A stretch of DNA of 64,000 nt, taken from positions 6,462,888-6,526,887 of the forward strand of contig CP053172.1 in the NCBI GenBank assembly GCA_014607495.2. Reading direction: 5' to 3'. This DNA comes from Carposina sasakii (lineage: Eukaryota; Arthropoda; Insecta; Lepidoptera; Carposinidae). The position numbers and the translations under genes were made by a program. Each line of letters opens with the position of its first letter. Position 1 is the first letter of the stretch. The notes below the pieces were generated by a model that did no database searches, was not told the DNA's origin, and saw only the letters and a list, made by a program, of their open reading frames with translations. Shown here one piece after another: positions 30,856 to 41,310 of this stretch.

Positions 30856-31250
30856 TACATGACCAACATAATAAACTTCCTAGTCCGAAGATTTGTCGTT
30901 TATAATATAAATATCTCTCTCATTCACCTTAACAACAATAAAATATATTATGATCAAAATTATTATCACGCAATTACTACTGGATAATAAACATTAATTT
31001 GTTCCGATACCCCTATACAAAACGCCGTTTCACCCTGGTCATTACTACCCTTCACTTGTAGGGGTCGTCGGTCCGAATCAGAAAACAGTATCATGCAAAA
31101 TTGTACCGCATGCTGATTACGTATTTTGTGAAAGCAAAGCAGTAAAAATGTGACAGCAAAAATTGTAAAATTTTTTCGTTGCTCTGACACATTTCTTTGA
31201 GATTGCTATTACATATGTAAATACGAAATTTTAAGTACAAACAATGAGCG
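30856..31250. other. No recognised feature
   Basis: AT-rich; nothing supported. Confidence 0.35.
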
Positions 31251-31252
31251 AA

Positions 31253-31516
31253 TACAGGATGTAACAGAAAGGGTATGTTAAGCGAAAAGCTATGTAAATA
31301 GCCCACCATAGAGAACCTATTTCCAAAATTTGAGACTCGAAATCACATTTTTATTTTTCAAGATTGTATGAAAATTCCTGAGATATTTAAAAATTCTCCA
31401 TACTATCGGGAAAAATAAACATGTGATTTCGGGTCTCAAATTTTGTGACTAGGTTCTCTATAGTGGGCTATTTACATAGCTTTTCGCTTAACATACCCTT
31501 TTTGTTACATCCTGTA
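31253..31516. mobile_element. Palindromic MITE, family D
   Basis: TACAGGATGTAACAGAAAGG to CCTTTTTGTTACATCCTGTA; 264 bp, inverted halves. The flanks share TTTTGCTRTCACA-type sequence (31150 and 31528) but no long duplication. Confidence 0.8.
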
Positions 31517-32154
31517 TATCGCATAATTTTTGCTATCACATTGCTTTTGTTTTCGCGTTGCTATGATACATTCCTTTGCGATTGCGTACGTACGACTTTT
31601 ATAGGTGGTTCGGGAAAATTGGCGTCAGCCGGACGTAGAATAAACGTTTTGGTTTGTTTTGTCGTTGTATTTGACAATATAAGTTTCGAAGGAGACCATG
31701 TTGTGGGATCATACATGTTGGTCTTCCTGAAATTGAAAAAAAAAATCAAGGGCAGAAAGATATCGAGGAAATCCAAATCGTCCCACACTTGACCATTTTT
31801 AAAAAAAAAAAACGAAACCCGAAACAAGAATTTTTAAAACGAGATAAATATCTCAAAATTTGACATCTGACCAGTGATGATATCAAATAACATACATCAG
31901 AGGCGCCTGCGCGGTTGGGGGTAAAAACAACCCTATAGCTCACTCTTTCTTACCCCATATTTTACGCTTAGTGTGACAAGGATGGACTTATAAGCCCGAT
32001 AATGGATTTTTTGCCTCAAGTTTTTGTGATTGGAATTTTATGGTTTTTAATTACATTTTAATTGTTTTTTTTTTGTATTAATGCCGATTTGGGGATTTTG
32101 TCTTGTGGTGAAAATTTGTAATAGTTTTTATTTATATTAATTATTAAGCTTTTG
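31517..32154. other. No recognised feature
   Basis: Unassigned; overlapping chance ORFs on both strands are T/A-rich without a family signature. Confidence 0.35.
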
Positions 32155-32397
32155 GGTTCTTTAAGGGTTTCCCATTACCGTACCATATGGCAGTTTATTT
32201 TTTTACCGAAATCCACAGTATCTTCTGTTCGTGTGTTTGTAATTGAACTCCTTCTAAATGGCTGAACCGATTTTGATGAAATTTTTTGTATGTATTCAAG
32301 TGGGTTCGAGAATGGTTCAGATTCACAATTCGGTCAACTAGAACAAGTTTATCTGCAGTCCACGCTGACGAAGTCGCGGGCGTCCATTAGTTTTCTA
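32155..32397 (+). repeat. Helitron-like repeat (family F)
   Basis: TTCTTCTGTTCGTG..., GGCTGAACCGATTTTGATGA, ATTTTTTGTATGTATTCAAG, then CTGCAGTCCACGCTGACGAA and GTCGCGGGCGTCCATTAGT at the end. Confidence 0.6.
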
Positions 32398-32790
32398 TAA
32401 GTAACTACATAGCTGCAGTCTATATGCCTATCACACTTGACACTTTCAGTTTTATGGTTTACAAATTAAATACTTTTAGCCAAGAAATTATATAATAAAT
32501 GCTTTTACGTTCTTTATCATATTTATTTATTTATTTATTTATTCGGAACTGCATTATACTATTATTCTTAATCTTTATTGCACACATGCACACAAAAATA
32601 TTAAGATGCAATACGAAAAAAAGAGATGCATGCAATGGTAAGCTTATCTATACAAGAGATCCCTTCCAGCAAGCCAAACAAATAAAGAGAAGCATATGCA
32701 ATTTAATTTTAAGAAAATATCTCGTCGTTGAAAAAAAAGGAGAGAAACCAATGAGAGCATAGTCATGCATAGTTAAAGAATTGACATTTG
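32398..32790. other. No recognised feature
   Basis: Contains a (TTTA)n run at 32521-32542. The 87-residue open frame here is low-complexity and unsupported. Confidence 0.35.
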
Positions 32791-32797
32791 ACAGTGA

Positions 32798-33069
32798 CAT
32801 AGAGAAATAAGATTTCATAGAGTGCTAATGTCATACTAACTGTTTCCATGCACCATTAGACTTTTCGGTGCCTCACAATTCCAGTCCTTGACACTTAGAT
32901 TGAATTACTATACGTTACAATACATTAGTAATGTAGTACATTACTATACATTACACTAATAGAATCTAAGTGTCAAGGACTGGAATTGTGAGGCACCGAA
33001 AAGTCTAATGGTGCATCGAAACTGTTAGTATGACATTAGCACTCTATGTCTACATCTTATTCCTCTATG
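32798..33069. mobile_element. Palindromic MITE H with 7-bp target duplication
   Basis: Starts CATAGAGAAATAAG, ends CTTATTCCTCTATG. The halves are long inverted copies (GAGTGCTAATGTCATACTAA; CAATTCCAGTCCTTGACACT). Exact 7-bp duplication ACAGTGA at 32791-32797 and 33070-33076. Its sister at 45212-45483 has the same length (272 bp). Confidence 0.85.
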
Positions 33070-33076
33070 ACAGTGA

Positions 33077-33600
33077 TCCTTCAGCTTTTTCCTAAATGTG
33101 CCAACTTTACTATTACTATTTTATCGTAAATTTATTTTATATTTTTTGTTGCAGGTAAAACAACGTCATACCTGCCCCATCCATTTCCAAGACTCGTCTT
33201 ACGCCGCTTAATCTGATTATCTGTATGGGATGCAATTATCGGGTAGCGTATTCGAGTCCCGGGAGAGCCTATTGTTGTTCCCCTCCGTTTATTAAATTTA
33301 TTAATATGGGTTCAACGACACACGGTACAGTTAGGCAATGAAGACTTTATTTGGTGAGTGAATTGGTTAGTTTAAATCGTGCGCAGCTATGAAACATACA
33401 TGCAGCGCCGGCCCGAAGTAAATTTTAGAATGGAGCGAGATCCAATTATGGCGCCTCTCCTGTTTGCTCCTAATAATATATACCTATATCTTTACCATTT
33501 AGGCGCCCTCTAGGATGTGGCGCCTGGAGCGACTGCTCCGTTCGCCGTAAGGGCGGGCCGGCCCTGCATACATGTACTACGTTTATATCTAGGTTTATAC
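33077..33600. other. No recognised feature
   Basis: TTTTTTGTTGCAGGTAAAAC (33146-33166) resembles a splice acceptor, but no exon is evident downstream. GTATTCGAGTCCCGGGAGAG (33247-33266) resembles a box B. Neither is enough for a call. Confidence 0.3.
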
Positions 33601-33645
33601 ACGACCGTTTCCGAAGTGGGGTAGCCAGAACTGCGCAGGATTATA
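33600..33645 (-). repeat. Repeat A fragment
   Basis: CGACCGTTTCCGAAGTGGGG, TAGCCAGAACTGC. Confidence 0.45.
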
Positions 33646-33699
33646 CAGAGTGTAGCAAATGTTGAGCCAAACAACATTCCTGAGTTTTTAAGGAATTCT

Positions 33700-33930
33700 C
33701 CATCATCATCATCATTTACAGCCCTGAGAAGTCCACTGTTGGACATAGGCCTCCCCCAACAACCTCCACTCCGACCGGTCGGAAGCAGCCTGCATCCAAC
33801 CGACGCCCGCGACCTTGGCCAGGTCGTCCGTCCACCTTGCGGGTGGCCTTCCCACGCTGCGTTTGCCGATACGTGGTATCCACTCTAGAACTTGCCGACT
33901 CGATCGGCCATCAGTTTTTCAAGCTATGAG
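33700..33930 (-). mobile_element. RTE retrotransposon 3' end
   Basis: CATCATCATCATTTACAGCC tail then GTCCACTGTTGGACATAGGC, CCGACCGGTCGGAAGCAGCC and GTGGTATCCACTCTAGAACT. It is antisense to the RTE C-terminal coding block and lies next to family-D-like ends (GAGTTTTTAAGGAATTCTCC on both sides), suggesting insertion into a decayed MITE D (about 33645-33985). Confidence 0.65.
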
Positions 33931-34009
33931 GAATTCTCCATACAATCTTGAAAAATAAACATGTGAATTAAGAGTCGCAAAGAGGAAAGATTCTTCATAA
34001 AATAGGGTT

Positions 34010-34415
34010 GCCAACCGTCCTGTTTTCCCAGGACATGTCCTGTTTTTTGGGGTATCCTGGGCTGTCTTAGATAGTTTGTAAGCATCGTCTTGAGTTTTAT
34101 ATTTATATATCTATTTGTCGATAAATCGGTTTATCTATCGTGTTTCGCAGGTCATGCTACTTGTGCTGGTCAACGCCTAGTGCCATGACGTAAATAAGCG
34201 TCAACGGCACCTTTAGAAAGCCTAAAAGACGCAAAAAGTAGTCGCCGCCACTGCATGTATTCAAGACCTATGTTTTGAAATTCGCACGCCACTAACCCTC
34301 CAATCGTATTGTCACTGGGCTCGCTCATGTTTAGTCCTGGCTTTAAATCGAAATGTCCTGGTATTTCTTCTTCAAATCCTGGTTTTCAAAATTTGACATG
34401 GCAACCCTATCATAG
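34010..34415. mobile_element. Probable DNA transposon remnant with TAGGGTTGCCA ends
   Basis: ATAGGGTTGCCAACCGTCC at left and ATGGCAACCCTAT at right are inverted. The interior holds TGTCCTG-type motifs at both ends and a piece of the start-of-window repeat plus a TTTCGCAGGTCATGCTACTT stretch (34140-34163). hAT-like ends; target duplication not established. Confidence 0.5.
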
Positions 34416-34449
34416 AGGGCTATTTTCATACGTTTTGGATTTTTTTAAA

Positions 34450-34585
34450 TAGCTAGGATTTTCCCGACGTTTCCATTCATAATCATTCTTATCATCTATC
34501 ATAAATTCAGAAATCATTTACTAAAGACAATGGCTGTATGGGCTTAGTTCCCCTTGCCTTTCCTTCGGGATAAACAAAAAATAAA
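34450..34585 (+). repeat. Repeat M, partial
   Basis: GGATTTTCCCGACGTTTCCA, GTATGGGCTTAGTTCCCCTT, CCTTCGGGATAAAC, as at 37765-37875. Confidence 0.55.
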
Positions 34586-34884
34586 TAAAAAATTATCAGT
34601 GCAGCTGGGTTATGTTTATTTTATGCTTAACGTGACTATAGGTTCTCGTTCGCAATAAACTCCATGTAAAGTTTTATAATTTAATGGAACTTCCTTATTC
34701 ACATTAGCAAAGCTTCAGAAGTTCCATACATGGCGGCCATTTGCAAAGTGCGGTGTCCTTTGATCTTCAATATAAATGGTAATATGTAGGGAACGAATGA
34801 CTAGTGAGTTGCAGGGTGAATGAATGAAATTAATATTAGGATTCGAAAAGAGTGAACTGAATTTTTAGTTAGTATATTTGAGCA

Positions 34885-35005
34885 TAGGCCTCCCTCAGGG
34901 CACGCCGCAAGGCTACTGCCATAGGGGGGTTTGCCCATAGTCAACACACGGAAGGCGCTGCTGCCCACCTCCTGGAAATCCTTAGCCTCCCCACGGGCAG
35001 ATATG
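34885..35005 (-). repeat. SINE-like repeat B fragment
   Basis: CATAGGCCTCCCTCAGGGCA, GGCTACTGCCATAGGGGGGT, GGCGCTGCTGCCCACCTCCT. Confidence 0.5.
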
Positions 35006-35075
35006 GAATGATATTATTTTTTTCGTGGATATTTTGGTTTTGGCCACGCGGATGGAGTCACAGGCGTCCAGTAGT

Positions 35076-35828
35076 AGGGAATATTAGTTGAAAAGTCTCT
35101 CATTAGATACAAAACATAGAATAACCAGTTCCCAGAAGGAGTCGTTAATGACAAAAATGTATGTCGGTCGGGTAGTGAAGCAAAAAACTCCGCATCTTCC
35201 GCTCTTTTAAACCACGGATTGTTGCCGAATTTAGAAATATCATCACTTTTTTAGAGTTTTAATGTAACAAATTGGTTGGAAAAATAACCAATATGCCAAA
35301 GAATAGGGTAAAAGTGCCTCATAAAGGGGAGAAATAAAAATCAACTAGGTCAATTTGACCGACTTAAAGTTGCTTCAAAAGTATGCGTGATCACGGGTTC
35401 TGGAGAACTTATACTAAATTTCTATCTAAGACACGTTCAGGCAACCTGTTTGCCATGATTGCGCGGTAATTTTTCCATGTCCATCTCAAAAAGGTTCTAT
35501 CTATCACCATTATGAGAGTGTACCGTAAAATTGGTTCTAAAGGGATCACCCTCGATGCTCTTATAACACTCTTTAGAATTCTTTAGATGTCCTTTATGTT
35601 ACTTAATGAAACTTGAACATAAAAAACTGTCTACCTTGGATAATATTAGTTTCGTTTTAGTTAGTTGAAGTTGAAGTATTGCCTTTCTTAGCTTTCTGTT
35701 ATAAGTACTACGTCACTACATATAAAACGAAGTCGTCCCGCTGTCTTGTATGCTTTAGATCTTTAAAACTACGCATCAGATTTTGATGCAGTTTTTTTTT
35801 TATAAATAGTGATTCAAGTGGAAGGTTT
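35076..35828. other. No recognised feature
   Basis: Unassigned AT-rich sequence. A short family-F remnant (GCCACGCGGATGGAGTCACA) sits just left, at 35043-35062. Confidence 0.35.
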
Positions 35829-35829
35829 A

Positions 35830-36211
35830 TATAGGGTGGTTTTTCCTTGCCACCCTTAACGAAGGGTACGTACTCTATACATCAGATAAAGTAGGTTTAT
35901 GTCAAAAAATGCTGGGAAAATGGATGTAAATTTTTTTGATATTTTTTTTAAATTATTTGATCGGGCGACATTTATAGTGTCCAGTGTTTATGCTAGTTTT
36001 TTCATAGACAGATAATTTCTCGTGAAAAAATCTTGCTACACGCGTCAATGTGCATTTATGCAGAAAAACGCATTCTATTTACTCAACTTTGGACCCTAAT
36101 ATCTTGGGAACTAGACACTTCCCAGGTATGCTTCCATGGAGAAAAATGATCGTGATGATGAGGAGATTTCGTAGTTTTCGGGAACGTTGACGACCAAAAA
36201 TCACCCTGTAT
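35830..36211 (-). mobile_element. MITE family E
   Basis: ATAGGGTGGTTTTTCCTTGC to GACCAAAAATCACCCTGTA; full-length minus copy. Confidence 0.75.
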
Positions 36212-36598
36212 GTAGGTATAACTAGAGAACCATTGAAATAAATAAATATTGTTAATAATATAACTCTACAGGCTTTGAAAATAGAGTTACATTTCGAAAA
36301 CTAAACGTAACATTTTAAGTTATATTTAAAGTAACCATGGTATAGGGATGGAATGTCACGCTGTCGATAAATCACTTAGCACTAGGGACGTGCGTTGTCG
36401 ATAGATTTAGTTTTTTTTTAAAGTTATTTACGATTCTTCCGGAATGACAGTGCGCGTGGATTCTTGTAATTTATATATGCATATTTTACTTTACCGCATT
36501 GAAAATATACATTCTCGCAATCCTTAGACAAAATAAACAAATAAATATTTCTTGCACTCCTCCAAAAATAGTTATTTAAATTTAAAATAACTTATCTA
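36212..36598. other. No recognised feature
   Basis: AT-rich; nothing supported. Confidence 0.35.
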
Positions 36599-36599
36599 T

Positions 36600-36958
36600 A
36601 CATTTTATAAAAATATAACGGATCGCTGTCTGTACATGGAAGATATATGAGAAAAAATATTATAGGAGACCTTTATCAACGCAATAGAACCCAAAACGAT
36701 GATTTTTTGAGTTTTTGTCTGTTTGTTTGTTTGTCGGTTTCTCTGTTTGTCGGTTTGTCTGTTTGTCTGTGCGTTTGTGCACGCTAATCTCAGAAACGGC
36801 TGAACCGATTTCGATGTAGTTTTCAGAAATATATTGTGACAGGTTCCACTTAACATATAGGCTACTTTTTATCCCGCGAAAATGATTTTATCCCGGATAA
36901 TTCCGACATTTTGTTTTTTCTGTAGTCCACGCGGACGGAGTCGCGGGCGTCCACTAGT
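36600..36958 (+). repeat. Helitron-like repeat (family F), long copy
   Basis: ACGGATCGCTGTCTGTACAT, a (GTTT/GTCT)n microsatellite (36717-36775), ACGGCTGAACCGATTTCGAT, AGGCTACTTTTTATCCCGCG, TAATTCCGACATTTTGTTTT and the terminus CGCGGGCGTCCACTAGT. The ACTAGT-type 3' end without target duplication fits Helitron-like elements; the class call is from memory. Confidence 0.6.
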
Positions 36959-37039
36959 AACACATAAAGTATTCCCAAAAAGGTTCACAGAATCTATAAG
37001 GGGACTCACAGGCACGTTAAACGTTCACGATCTCATGAA

Positions 37040-37150
37040 TCATGACAAATTGTCAGAGAGAACGCCCCTGGAGTTCCTTAGTCGTCTCTTACGACATGTA
37101 CGAAAGGAGATGCAGCTGATGTATTCTAGTGAAATCCCGCATCAACGTAG
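37040..37150 (-). repeat. Repeat A
   Basis: GAGAACGCCCCTGGAGTTCC, TCTCTTACGACATGTACGAA, GTATTCTAGTGAAATCCCGC. Confidence 0.55.
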
Positions 37151-37204
37151 ACCTTCTTACGATTGTTATAAAGTAGCTAGTAGCTCTTTTGTTTTACCTA
37201 CATC

Positions 37205-37880
37205 AAAAAGTATATGATTCGGCGGGAAAAGCTGGAACGGTTCGGGTGTAATTATCTTGTGAAAATCAAAATTTATTTGTAAATGGCTTGCATGTGTCCG
37301 TAATAGTGGTCGGAGTAGGTATATTGATTTTACATACTTGCGTCATGATATCAGAACATGGACATGCATTTTTTCCGGAATGTACCGGAGTTTCCAAAAA
37401 CTAGCAGCATAGCGTTGAGAGTATTTATACATTTTTAACTAGTTTCATGTAATAATTTCGAAGTTTCGGTAATTTTATTTTATTTTTATCATAATAATCC
37501 GGAAACTCGGAGGCGTATCCATATTAACATATACGTTTGATGTCAATGACAAATATACCTACTCCGACCACTGGTCCGTAAAGACAGGTGATGTTTTCTG
37601 GTAGATAAGTTATATATTGTTTACGATGTGAATCTAGTGCGTGTGCATGGTTTATATGCAGGTAAGCTGAATAAAACTTTAGTCAGAATGCGATCTCTTC
37701 ATGGACTCATGTAAATTGTTTCTGCAATTCTTTTTGATCTTTACTAATTTTATACCCATTCTTGAGGATTTTCCCGACGTTTCCATTCATCATCAATATC
37801 ATCCATCATAAATCATTTACTAAAAAAGACACTGGCTGTATGGGCTTAGTTCCCTTGCCTTTCCTTCGGGATAAACCAAA
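37205..37880 (+). repeat. Repeat M, split by a hAT-like MITE
   Basis: GATTCGGCGGGAAAAGCTGG to TTTACAAAT-type GGCTTGCATGTGTCCGTAA (37303), resuming at GTCCGTAAAG (37574) and ending CCTTCGGGATAAACC. The uninterrupted relative is at 24995-25412. Confidence 0.6.
37304..37573. mobile_element. hAT-like MITE with exact 8-bp duplication
   Basis: Terminal inverted repeats TAGTGGTCGGAGTAGG and, from the right, CAGTGGTCGGAGTAGG. The 8-bp duplication GTCCGTAA lies at 37296-37303 and 37574-37581. The relative of the host repeat at 25312 shows the empty site. CAGTGG ends with an 8-bp duplication are hAT hallmarks. Confidence 0.85.
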
Positions 37881-38054
37881 AAAACAAAGTATGTATGTAT
37901 AGGTACTAACTTTCTTTATTGCAAGATCCGAGACTATACAAGTATAAGCTGCAGAGTAAACGCTTAACCCCGCGCACTCCCGCATACCATTAGCTTGTGT
38001 AAGGTGGTGTTCATATGGGATAGTGTTAATTTTACACCAAGTTATAGCCGAAAG

Positions 38055-38480
38055 GTTCCAGAGTGGATACCATCACCAGTAGCATGCCGTCCGGGACTCA
38101 CGTAAATCGCGCTTTTTGTGGCGCCTAAATGTCAAAATTCGCGACAAAATGACGTTTCACACTTCATGCTAACATTGAAACGCGCGTCGCGCCGCGCGCG
38201 TTATATAACCCGCGGTTGCGAGCATGGCGTTTTAATTCACGCGGGGACTTATCGCTAATTTTGATGTTTCGTGTGACTGTATATCAGTTCAAAAAAACTC
38301 GCGTCACGTTTTAGCCATGCTACCGGTGCATAATGTATCGGCAAGCGCAGCGTAGGAAGGCCGCCCGCGAGATGGATGGGCGACCTAGCCAAGGTCGCGG
38401 GCATCGGTTGGATGCAGGCTGCTTCCGACCGGTCGGAGTGGAGGTTGTTAGGGGGGGGCTATGTTCAGCAGTGGACTTGG
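38055..38480 (+). mobile_element. RTE 3' end interrupted by MITE J
   Basis: TTCCAGAGTGGATACC, then after the MITE GTATCGGCAAGCGCAGCGTA and a frame coding GRPPARWMGDLAKVAGIGWM then QAASDRSEW and GYVQQW, the RTE ORF2 C-terminus (usual form ...GEAYVQQWT). The end lacks the usual GATGAT tail, passing into TTGACAACGATGACC. Confidence 0.7.
38077..38325. mobile_element. MITE J in RTE 3' end (second site)
   Basis: CAGTAGCATGCCGTCCGGGA to TTTTAGCCATGCTACCG; 249 bp, very CG-rich centre (CGCGCGTCGCGCCGCGCGCG). Inserted at a different position of the RTE end than 23925-24306. Target duplication unclear (ATCAC left, GTGCA right). Confidence 0.65.
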
Positions 38481-39000
38481 TTGACAACGATGACCAATCA
38501 CACCATTCACTGTTTGCAGTCTTTCTATTCTATCTCAGTGTTTCTTCGGACTCCTAGCGGTCCGCAAGTGTGTTCGCCGTCTTATTTATAGCCATTGGAA
38601 TTAATAAATAAATAAGTGCCAGCATATCTTGTAATCTCTACGCATGCTTACCACGATACAAACATACTCTCGAAAAGCATAACCGTGCATCTGGGGCAGT
38701 AACTAACTGCGTAACTAGCACATGCAAAAAGTTCTGAAACTATGTACGTCACTACAATTTCTAAAACAGAAAGCTTCAATATAAACGAGCCCTAGGAGCC
38801 CACAATGAATGGTGGGCTCGGATCAAAACAGGCTAACGAAGCGACGTGCCGACGTCTTACTCAGGAATGCTCAACCTTTACGAATTGCTGACTAGTTTAT
38901 ATGCGCACGCGCTTATTATTAGACTAATTCTGGAATGTAAGGCTATCCTTATTCTGACAGCTGTGTTCACAAAAGTCAGAACTGCATGATCAAGAAAGAC
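38481..39000. other. No recognised feature
   Basis: Unassigned. AGCTGTGTTCACAAAAGTCA (38960-38979) is a weak family-A trace. Confidence 0.35.
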
Positions 39001-39002
39001 AT

Positions 39003-39188
39003 CATATTAATTAATATTATAAACGCAAAAGTTTGTGACTATGGATGGATGGATGTTTGTTACTCTTTCACGTAAAAACGGCTGGAGCGATTTTAATAAA
39101 ATTTGGCATGAAGTTAGCTGACACCCTGGATTAACACATAGGCTACTTTTCATCCCGGGAAAATATTTTTATCCCGGAATTTTGCAGC
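39003..39188 (+). repeat. Helitron-like repeat (family F)
   Basis: ATTAATATTATAAACGCAAA, (GGAT)n, GTTACTCTTTCACGTAAAAA, ACATAGGCTACTTTTCATCC. Confidence 0.6.
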
Positions 39189-39189
39189 C

Positions 39190-39345
39190 ACGTTTAACAC
39201 AGGAGGGACGGAAGTAAATGATCAGCAACAAATTGCTAGCTCGTTCCCTGAGAGAATGCCCGAGTTCCTTAGTCGACTTTTACGACATGCGCGGAAGGAG
39301 ATGCAGCTGATGTATTCTAGTGAAGCCCCGCATCAGCACAAGACA
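39190..39345 (-). repeat. Repeat A
   Basis: AAATGATCAGCAACAAATTG, CGAGTTCCTTAGTCGACTTT, GTGAAGCCCCGCATCAGCAC. Confidence 0.6.
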
Positions 39346-39800
39346 TGAAACTTCAACCGATAAAAAATTAAGTACTTACATATTTTCTTTAGTTGACTTT
39401 TTCAACGTACACGGAAGATGTAGATCAGGGGTTGCCAACTCATCGCCTGAGATTATGTATTTTTTATCTGTACGAGATTAAACAGTTTGACCGATTTATG
39501 TTATCGTCCTCAATTTCTTATCTTTTTGTATAGAGATAAAGATTTCGTTTGTTAGAATATTGCAGATAAAATTGAGATCATATTTCATAAATAACAAAGA
39601 CAAAATCTATAAACTTTTCGGATTTTCGCTAAGAGTTAACGACGAAATGTTTATTTTAAGTAGTTCATAAACTAGCTAAGTAGTATCTAAGCAGATAGAA
39701 AGGTAATCTTACTAAAGAATCCACTAGAAATGATTAAGTTAGTTGTTTGCTATAATTTTCAAAGTAGGTATCTCTTATGACCCATTGAGTTTAGATACTA
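39346..39800. other. No recognised feature
   Basis: Unassigned, with a faint second A remnant near 39395-39460. Confidence 0.35.
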
Positions 39801-39802
39801 CT

Positions 39803-39990
39803 AGTGGACGCCCGCGACTCCGTCCGTGTGGACTACAGAAAAAACAAAATATCGAAATTATCCAGGATAAAAACATTATCCCGGGATAAAAAGTAGCCTA
39901 TAATATGTTAAGTGGGACCTGTCACAATATATTCATCAAAACTGCATCGAAATCGGTTCAGCCGTTTCTATAGAAAACGCGTTAAATAAA
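39803..39990 (-). repeat. Helitron-like repeat (family F)
   Basis: CTAGTGGACGCCCGCGACTC, TATCCAGGATAAAAACATTA, AAGTGGGACCTGTCACAATA, ATCGGTTCAGCCGTTTCTAT. Confidence 0.6.
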
Positions 39991-40011
39991 TCCATACATT
40001 GTAGTAGAGTA

Positions 40012-40194
40012 TACAGAATGTTAAGAATAGGTATGTTAAGCGAAATGCCATTCAAAAGGTATTAGGTAATAGTGGGTATTAGGTATAGGAAACTTTTTCC
40101 GCAAAATTTGAAACTCGAAATCTTATGTTGGTATTCAAGATTGCATAGTATAGTGCGTTATTTTCTTAGCATTCTGCTAAACATACTCCTTGTA
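40012..40194. mobile_element. Decayed, internally deleted MITE D
   Basis: TACAGAATGTTAAGAATAGG, GTATGTTAAGCGAAATGCC, then GCATTCTGCTAAACATACTC. Only about 183 bp remain. Confidence 0.5.
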
Positions 40195-41127
40195 CAGGGG
40201 CGGCTCGTGATATTTTTAGATGGGATTGTGGTACGTGGACATTTTTTTTAATATGAGCGCATGCAAAATTACAGTTTGGAAACGCCGCGCGTGTTCACTA
40301 GCTTACTGAATGAAATGATGCAACATCACTCTTATTGAAATTCAGATGACCTAATGAAACACATTAAGGACAACCATATCGCGTTCTAACTCGGACTAAG
40401 CGACGTCTAGTAGCCGCAAACGCACACTACGAATTAATGTAGCGGCGCTCCAGATTAGGCTAATTTTTCATACGAAATCTTCTGTTTCACGCGCCTATGT
40501 CCTATGTAGGTATGTCTCTTTCGCACTTATTGAATACAGTACTAGGAATCGTACCAAATTTCGTTTCATTGGAGCGCGATCACTAGCGCTCCACTCGATA
40601 CATAACATTACAACTAACTTAAGACGAATGCATAGACACTATTGTATAAACATAGTAGGATATAGAGAAATATACAGGGATGTTTTTTGTGGCCACCATT
40701 AACGAAGGGTACATACTCTATACATCAAATAAAGTAAGTTTATGCCAAAAAAAATGCTGGGAAAAAAATATTATTTATAATTTTTTTTTTATTACTTGAT
40801 CGGTCGAAATTTATAGTGTCTAGTGTTTATGTTAGTTTTTTTTTAGATAGATATTAATTATTTCTCGTGAAAAAATCTTTCTACGCGCGTCTATGTGCAT
40901 TTATGCAGAAAAACTGAGTCTATTTACTCAACTTTGGACCCTTATATCATGGGAACCAGACACTTCCCAGGTATGCTTCTATGGAGAAAAATGGTCGTGT
41001 TGATGGCGAGATTCCGTAGTTTTCGGGAACGTTGACGACCAAAAATCACCCTGTATGTAGATTGCCTATGTAATCTTCGTGAGTGGGAGTGCACTGCACC
41101 AGCGCTCCTTAGGACGAGCCGCCTCTG
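40195..41127. mobile_element. hAT-like element (family L) with nested MITE E
   Basis: CAGGGGCGGCTCGTGATA at left; reverse-complemented right end CAGAGGCGGCTCGTCCTAAG. Flanks TCCTTGTA and CCCTTGTG resemble an aged 8-bp duplication (6 of 8). It shares body blocks with 1680-1975 (GAAACGCCGCGCGTGTTC, CTCCACTCGATACATAA, GGGAGTGCACTGCACCAGCG) plus extra sequence in the middle. Confidence 0.7.
40671..41055 (-). mobile_element. MITE family E inside family L
   Basis: TACAGGGATGTTTTTTGTGG to AAAAATCACCCTGTA. Family L at 1897-1913 (GAGAAATATAGATTGCC) gives the empty site, and the filled site fits insertion at TA. Confidence 0.8.
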
Positions 41128-41164
41128 CCCTTGTGTTATACCTTGTATATTTAGATCATCATTA

Positions 41165-41310
41165 TCAGCCTATTGCAGTCTACTGCTGTACGTAGGCCTC
41201 CCTCAGAGCACGCTACACGGCTTGATCTTCCGTTTTTGCCATCTAGTTACTACGAGTTGCCCTCTTGAAGCCATCGGTCCATCTGGTAGTAGGGCGTTCT
41301 ATGTTCAGAC
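41165..41310 (-). mobile_element. RTE retrotransposon 3' end fragment
   Basis: TATTGCAGTCTACTGCTGTA, GTAGGCCTCCCTCAGAGCAC, GGTCCATCTGGTAGTAGGGC; same subtype as 5943-6130. Confidence 0.55.

Noticed and set aside
32521..32545. CRISPR array or satellite DNA
   Set aside because: Only short TTTA, GTTT, CATA and ATA microsatellites exist; no regular repeat-spacer pattern anywhere.
33140..33300. Possible exon after a TTTTTTGTTGCAG acceptor-like site
   Set aside because: The downstream frame is short and has no coding signature or donor site.
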